Shown one piece after another: positions 59,544 through 64,000 of a stretch of DNA of 64,000 nucleotides; the stretch's first letter is position 1; each line of letters opens with the position of its first letter. The notes under the pieces were generated by a model. It searched no databases and was not told the DNA's origin. It was given only the letters and a program-made list of their open reading frames with translations. Source of the stretch: Maniola hyperantus (taxonomy: Eukaryota; Arthropoda; Insecta; Lepidoptera; Nymphalidae). The translations under genes and the position numbers were made by a program. The DNA lies in the NCBI RefSeq assembly GCF_902806685.2, contig NC_048536.1, positions 7,812,001-7,876,000 on the forward strand, read 5' to 3'.

Positions 59544-59767
59544 AAAAAATTTATCGCCGGCTCACTACAGAGCACAGGTCTCCTTTGTGTGAAGGGTTTT
59601 GACCATAGTCTACCACGCTAGCCAAGTGCGGATTAGCAAACTTTATAAGTACACCTTTGAGAATAATAAAAATTACGGGGAACTCTCAGGCATGTTACCT
59701 GCATCCTCACGATGTTTTCCACCATTAAAGCAAGTGATAGGCATTTAATTGCTTACAACGCACATAA
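59544..59767 (-). repeat. truncated tRNA-derived SINE inside the BEL/Pao integrase
   Basis: Runs from TCGCCGGCTCACTACAGAGC to ACGCACATAA and lacks the tRNA-like head; more diverged than its neighbour. Confidence 0.7.
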
Positions 59768-60409
59768 ATGTACAGTCAACTCATCGACCAAGGTATAAAC
59801 TTCAAGCGTATCCCGGCGTATAGCCCTAACTTCGGCGGAATTTGGGAGGCGGCTGTCAAATCCGTGAAACACCACTTACGCAGAGTACTTTCCTTAACCC
59901 ACTTCAACTATGAGGAAATGGCCACTTGCCTGGCGCAAATAGAGGCAATCTTAAATTCTCGTCCTCTTACCCCCCTATCATCCGATCCTTCCGACCTCTC
60001 TTACCTATCTCCAGCACACTTCCTCGTCGGACGACCTCTTCTATCAGCAGCTCATCCAAATTTGCTGGAAAGGAACATCAATCGACTCCAGAGATATCAG
60101 CGGGTGGAACAACTTCGCCAACATTTTTGGCAGAGGTACTCCTTGGAGTATGTCTCGTTGCTGCAGACGAAAACAAAATGGAGACAGTCAAATGGTCAAC
60201 TCAAAGTTGGGTCTCTCGTCTTAGTAAGAGACCGCACTCAACCACCTCTTCTGTGGCTTATGGGTCGAGTTACAAAAATTTTCTACGGTGGAGACTCAGT
60301 TGGAAGAGTTGCCGTACTACTCACCAAAAAGGGCACAATTACACGGGCCTACAACAACATCTGCCCTCTCCCTACGGACGACATCAGCCCGGGGGGGAGC
60401 ATGTTGTGA
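59768..60409 (+). CDS. BEL/Pao integrase C-terminal fragment
   Basis: After the inserted DNA the integrase reading frame resumes, with SPNFGGIWEAAVKS; E at 59846-59848 is the third catalytic residue of the DDE core. It continues through the LNSRPLTPLSSDPSDLSYLS block, typical of BEL/Pao, to a C-terminal domain with VGSLVLVRD and WLMGRV. The ATG at 59768 is adventitious, since the native frame entered from upstream. The stop TGA at 60407 lies eight bases inside the 3' LTR, overlapping the purine tract. Confidence 0.9.
   Translation: MYSQLIDQGINFKRIPAYSPNFGGIWEAAVKSVKHHLRRVLSLTHFNYEEMATCLAQIEAILNSRPLTPLSSDPSDLSYLSPAHFLVGRPLLSAAHPNLLERNINRLQRYQRVEQLRQHFWQRYSLEYVSLLQTKTKWRQSNGQLKVGSLVLVRDRTQPPLLWLMGRVTKIFYGGDSVGRVAVLLTKKGTITRAYNNICPLPTDDISPGGSML
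60387..60401 (+). other. polypurine tract of the BEL/Pao element
   Basis: The G-rich run with GGGGGGGAGCA directly before the 3' LTR start at 60402 is the expected plus-strand primer site. Confidence 0.75.
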
Positions 60410-60712
60410 ACACAACAACTATGTAAACAAACAGATCATAGACAAGGCACTGGGTCTGTGGTCTACTCAAAAGACATTGACAGTGACAGTGATACGACAT
60501 ATAATGTGACAGCCTGACATTAGGCAGGAAACGGACTAACAAGCTTCAGATGAATTTCAACACGTAACGTTAACGGACTTTTACATTACATCGATTTAAA
60601 CACACAAGTTAATAAAGGAAAACTCAAGATTCCACAAACCCAATTGCGACAGCCAAGAAGAACGAAGGTTCGAAACTTACCAGCGCCTAACCAACAGCCC
60701 AAGGTACAAACA
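60402..60712 (+). repeat. 3' LTR of the BEL/Pao element
   Basis: It starts at the second copy of TGTTGTGAACACAACAAC and ends ACAAACA, followed by AAGA. Near-identity to the 5' LTR indicates a recent insertion. Confidence 0.95.
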
Positions 60713-60800
60713 AAGATATTGGGTGTTTTAATGTAGGCAATAAGCTAACTGTTTCAGAATCTTTTATAGAGGATTCATAATATTATGGGTGTAGATAAAG
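60713..60800. repeat. fold-back element: distal half of right arm
   Basis: TATTGGGTGTTTTAATGTAG and the following bases are the reverse complement of 53008-53091. Removing the retrotransposon and one AAGA copy restores an uninterrupted inverted repeat. Confidence 0.88.
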
Positions 60801-60805
60801 TCTTG

Positions 60806-60905
60806 TATGCAACTGTTGATAATTAGGTATTAAAACACTCAAGTCATATTATTATTACCGACTTTCGTGTTTTAATGCCCCTCTTTATACAACAGTTGCA
60901 TAAAT
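60806..60905. repeat. inverted repeat right of the fold-back element
   Basis: TATGCAACTGTTG and CAACAGTTGCATA bracket a segment with inner arms TATTAAAACAC and GTGTTTTAAT. It is a small fold-back with a longer loop. Confidence 0.65.
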
Positions 60906-61847
60906 AACTATTAGCGTTTAAACTGTAGACATGTATAATGTTATAAACCAGCTAATGGCTAGAAGACGCTAGCTAGCGGCTACATCACCATAGCCATTAT
61001 TACCTACTTCGTGATCACAGTCGATCTTAATTAAAGCCTCCAAAGGTTTTCGCTACTCACCAACTCTTGTGATATACAAAGGAAGTTAATAACGCTCGCA
61101 TACGTTGACTACAAGCACTACAAGTTAGCCTGTAATGGTTTAAAGTAAAAATGCTCGGTGTTTTACCGGACTGCGGGAGAGTATAGTCCTAGTTTACTTT
61201 GGTATAGTGTTTGGCAGTTATGTGTGTGTGTGTTTTTTTTTTCAATTCATCAGTTTTCTTTAGTTACAAAACTAATCCTGATATTATTATTCGTCGTTTT
61301 TAGATAATAGAGATTAGAAAGAAAAGAATTCGATACGATACCTATACGATACGATACCTAGAATGTATTTTATTTCACAATAAACGAACAAAAACAATGT
61401 TAAAGTCTTATTAAATAAGTAGGTAGTTATTAAAGTACAAACTAGACAAAAGTCGTGTTCAACTTAGTAGCTGTCACGTCATTTCAGTATGAGGCTATTA
61501 AAATTATTCAATCAGTTTCACGTTCCATTGTACAAAGGCAGTTAATGATTGTCGTGCACATTGAATATTATAATGTAGACGTTAATGGCTTTCTCAGAAA
61601 AGGTACCTACCTTAGATATTCTAAGATACATCAGTGATATCCACATTCTCTGTGGTTATATCATTATTAATTTACTTAATACATTTTAATTTGTGTAACA
61701 TTTTTACTAAGTTTGATATGGTTCGATAAAAATAATAATATAGGTATTTTTAATGTTCTATACCTATTCAAAGCTAAATAGATGTTTAGTTTGTGTCAGA
61801 ACGTGGAACAGCTAATATATGGTAGAGTTCTGTTGACATGATAGTAA

Positions 61848-61945
61848 AAACACCGGTCAAGTACGAGTAAGACTCGCGCACTGAGGGTTCCGTACTACAG
61901 TCGTATTTTTTCGACATTTTGCAAAATTATTGATCACTATATTTG
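61848..61945 (-). repeat. interspersed repeat fragment
   Basis: ACACCGGTCAAGTACGAGTA to CGTATTTTTTCGACATTTTG; cut off by the Helitron-like element that begins at 61946. Confidence 0.5.
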
Positions 61946-62170
61946 TCGCTACCAATATTACAAATGCGAAAGTGTATTTGTTTGTCCTTTAGTCACGTCA
62001 CAACGCGAAATGGAGCAACAGATCGACGTGATTTGCATGGGTAGATATACAATGTTACCTGCAGACCTGAGGATTGACATAGGCAAATTTTTTTCGGAAA
62101 ATCAAAAATTTCTTATGGGATTTTTAAAAACCTAATTCCACGCGAACGTAGTCGCGGGCATCAGCTGCTA
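61946..62170 (+). mobile_element. Helitron-like element in neuroligin intron 8
   Basis: Starts TCGCTACCAATATTACAAAT; ends CATCAGCTGCTAA, where the terminal CTAG is mutated or expanded. Confidence 0.55.
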
Positions 62171-62984
62171 ATATTTATTTATACCAATATCATCATCATA
62201 TTATTATCTCATCATCATCATGTATTCATAAAATACGTTAAACAATGTCATGCGTTTTAGGACCGACTTTCGAGTAAACATTGCTTATTTGAATATTATA
62301 CGAGTAGGTACCTACTTACCTATTCAATTTGGCTTCGTTAAATGCGATAGTTAATGGCGTGATAGACTATAACGTAATGAATTAGTATGTATTATACGAG
62401 TGTTAAAGCCAAATTAATTGGGATTGGGTTAATAAAGTTTATTTGAATAGGCCGCGTCCTTTCAAATTTGCATTTATTATGCTAAATGAGATTCGATTCA
62501 TAATTTTTGTTTTAATTAATAACCGTTCACGTTGATACAATAACAATAATTTCATATTGAATATCAACATGGCTAATAATAATTTATCGATTTCTCAGTA
62601 CAAAATCGAGAGTTCGGCACAATAAAGTTAATGAGTGTGTTTTATTTAGTAATGTATACTTAATGTTGCGTATGCAAATAATTTATTGTTAGGTATTGCA
62701 CAATAATTCATGCACAAAAACTCCGAGCAGAGCCTCTCCATTACCCGCTGAATGATTCCGATCTGAGGTCCATAGTAAACGACCACGTCGCGGATCTGTA
62801 TAAGTCCTCATTGCACACGGAAACTGTTCGAAAACTTTGGTTTTCAAGCACTGAGCAATTTAGGACGAGAAGACATATCTAAACATTTCGTACACTGCCC
62901 AACCAGCAGTAGGATTGAGCAGCTAATCTCTTTCAGCTATGCTCTGAATTTCTCAAACCAGAAATGAGGAGATTCATAAAAGAA

Positions 62985-63125
62985 AAAAAGTAACCGACAT
63001 AGCTCAATGGGTTGCGAAGCTGGAGTCGTAATAGGCGGGGTACATAGTTTAAAGAACCGATAGACGTTGTGGTCATAAGGTGGTTGAAACCAGGCCCGAC
63101 TTCTCGCCAAGCAGCCTTATACTTA
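62985..63125 (+). pseudogene. degenerate RTE-like LINE fragment
   Basis: The translation reads VTDIAQWVAKLES, stops, then AGYIV.RTDRRCGHKVVETRP. It matches the TDIAQRVAKLKWQWAGHIAR region of RTE LINEs with several stops. It lies just upstream of neuroligin exon 9. Confidence 0.65.
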
Positions 63126-63186
63126 CACAAACTTTACAACTGCGATACTATTATGTAAATGACCGAATATTTATATTTTGTTGCAG

Positions 63187-63309
63187 GTATTAAGTGACGG
63201 GCGAACCGCAGCTCCTTTGATAAGGCTGGGATATCTCCACGCATTACGCGGTGGCACGACTTACTTCACTCATTTCCATCATCTATCGCTCGATAAAGAC
63301 TATCCCCAG
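63187..63309 (+). CDS. Nlg: neuroligin exon 9 (last in window)
   Basis: Acceptor ttgttgcag precedes 63187 and donor gtaaat follows 63309, giving exactly 41 codons. The translation is VLSDGRTAAPLIRLGYLHAL followed by RGGTTYFTHFHHLSLDKDYPQ. SDG...APL...G.LH is the region next to the catalytic-acid neighbourhood of esterases, and YFTHF.H resembles the YFYHF strand of the fold. Both ends are phase 0, consistent with exon 8. Downstream exons (remaining esterase fold, stalk, membrane span, cytoplasmic tail) are not in the window. Confidence 0.9.
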
Positions 63310-63355
63310 GTAAATTACTGATCGTATACCTACTCATTTTCATTTTTTTCTTAAT

Positions 63356-63760
63356 TTTTAGGGTTCCGTACCTCAAAAGGATAGAAAGAACCCTTATAGG
63401 ATCACTTCGTTGTCTATCTGTCTGTCCTAGTCCTGTCAATAGGACGTAGAATCATGAAATTCGGCAGATAGGTTTTACAGGACAAATAAAGGAAAAAATC
63501 CGAAAACCGTAAATTTGTGGTTACATCACAAAAAAAATTTAAATGTTTCACAAAGAAGTCATTAGTATTTTCAATTTTCTAAGTAAGGTAACTAACTATA
63601 TCATGGGGGGATATCATATGAAAGGTCTTTACCTGTACATTCTAAAACAGATTTTTATTTATTTTTATGCATAATAGTTTTTGATTTATCGTGCAGTGTC
63701 GAAAAAAATAGCAAAGTACGGAACCGTCGGTGTGTGAGTCTGACTCGCACTTGGCCGGTT
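63356..63760 (+). repeat. interspersed repeat after neuroligin exon 9
   Basis: Near full-length copy, TTTTAGGGTTCCGTACC to ACTCGCACTTGGCCGG. A second partial copy starts at about 63897 and runs off the window. Confidence 0.6.
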
Positions 63761-64000
63761 ATTTAGATAATCAGACCTACCGGCAAGTTATGATGCAACC
63801 TAGGATGGTACTTGCGTAGAAGATGGCTATTCATTCTTGACTTGAACCTACCTTTATTAAAAGTGAAACTGAAAACTGATGCCGGAAATATTCACTTTTT
63901 AGAGTTCTGTACCCAAAGCATAAAACGGAGCCCTAATAATGTCACTCTGCTGTCTGTTTGTCTGTCTGTCTGTGGATCACGGGTGTCGTGGATCTCTATA

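Larger units (their letters stand above)
58610..59767. mobile_element. insertion inside the BEL/Pao integrase (two SINE copies plus spacer)
   Basis: The insert starts near the CATCATCAT run at about 58635 and ends at 59767. It contains a minus-strand tRNA-derived SINE (about 58636-58945), about 600 bp of unrecognised AT-rich DNA (58946-59543), and a second truncated minus-strand SINE (about 59544-59767). Exact left border and target repeat are not clear. Confidence 0.8.
53302..60712 (+). mobile_element. BEL/Pao LTR retrotransposon, nearly complete, integrase interrupted
   Basis: A 7.4-kb element has two LTRs of 310 and 311 bp, a single gag-pol frame and a 4-bp target repeat AAGA (53298-53301 and 60713-60716). 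The order gag, zinc knuckle, protease, reverse transcriptase, RNase H, integrase in one frame and the DUF1759/DUF1758-type N-terminal domains place it in BEL/Pao. It lies in the same orientation as neuroligin in the intron between exons 8 and 9. The integrase coding region is split by non-element DNA at about 58610-59767, so this copy is probably not autonomous now. It is inserted in the right arm of a fold-back element. Confidence 0.93.
50440..63186 (+). other. neuroligin intron 8 (12.7 kb)
   Basis: The largest intron. It contains the fold-back elements, the BEL/Pao retrotransposon, Helitron-like copies and RTE debris. 60906-61847 and 62171-62984 show nothing beyond AT-rich sequence, a (GT)n run at 61219 and a GATACGATACC repeat at 61331. 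Confidence 0.85.
30353..63309 (+). other. Nlg: neuroligin gene, 5' part (eight exons found, one missing, C-terminus outside window)
   Basis: This is the only host gene I can support. Neuroligins are postsynaptic type I membrane adhesion proteins whose extracellular cholinesterase-like domain binds presynaptic neurexin. The exons spell the N-terminal two thirds of that domain in order: signal peptide, YLGVPYATPP block, SEDCLYVNLYVP block, FVHGES block, NFRLGVLG block, GHGTG elbow and the helical segment with YYYHLNEIYSTLKNEYTDW. The catalytic Ser and oxyanion glycines of active esterases are replaced in the neuroligin manner. Every visible intron has GT...AG ends and matching phases except the gap between 44325 and 48034. 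The transmembrane segment and PDZ-binding tail must lie beyond 64000. I cannot tell which insect neuroligin paralogue this is. Intron sizes range from about 0.5 to 12.7 kb. Confidence 0.92.

Overview
The window looks like nuclear DNA of a moth or butterfly. It is AT-rich, has almost no long open frames, and is packed with short interspersed repeats of kinds common in Lepidoptera: elements ending in CTAG with a GACGAAGTCGCG-type hairpin, tRNA-derived SINEs, and 5'-truncated LINEs. No bacterial-style gene, rRNA, true tRNA or CRISPR array is visible. The order assignment is inference from the repeats and the gene content.

One host gene is clear: the 5' part of a neuroligin on the + strand. Eight coding exons lie at 30353-30543, 31009-31226, 38802-38960, 44137-44325, 48034-48201, 49615-49735, 50243-50439 and 63187-63309. 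GT/AG borders and splice phases agree at every junction except one: between 44325 and 48034 an exon of 3n+2 bases is required and I cannot find it. The protein starts with a signal peptide and has the catalytically dead esterase fold typical of neuroligins (HGES at the oxyanion region, GHGTG at the nucleophile elbow). The C-terminal part lies beyond 64000. Two upstream ORFs before the start codon are chained to each other and to the gene by TGATG overlaps.

Layout: 1-30192 is intergenic or far upstream sequence made of repeats, including a tandem head-to-tail pair of a CTAG element (7838-9318), a probable solo LTR inside a Helitron-like element (2589-3394), degenerate LINE pieces and several MITE copies. 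From 30193 to 63309 is the neuroligin gene with repeat-filled introns. The 12.7-kb intron before the last exon holds a nearly complete BEL/Pao LTR retrotransposon (53302-60712) with almost identical LTRs. It sits inside the right arm of a long fold-back element, and its integrase region is broken by about 1.1 kb of SINE-containing DNA. An antisense exon-like ORF with a signal-peptide profile (46509-46747) is a weak candidate for a nested gene. From 63310 on are intron and repeats.

All identifications come from reading the sequence. No database search or alignment program was run, so repeat boundaries are approximate unless exact ends are stated.
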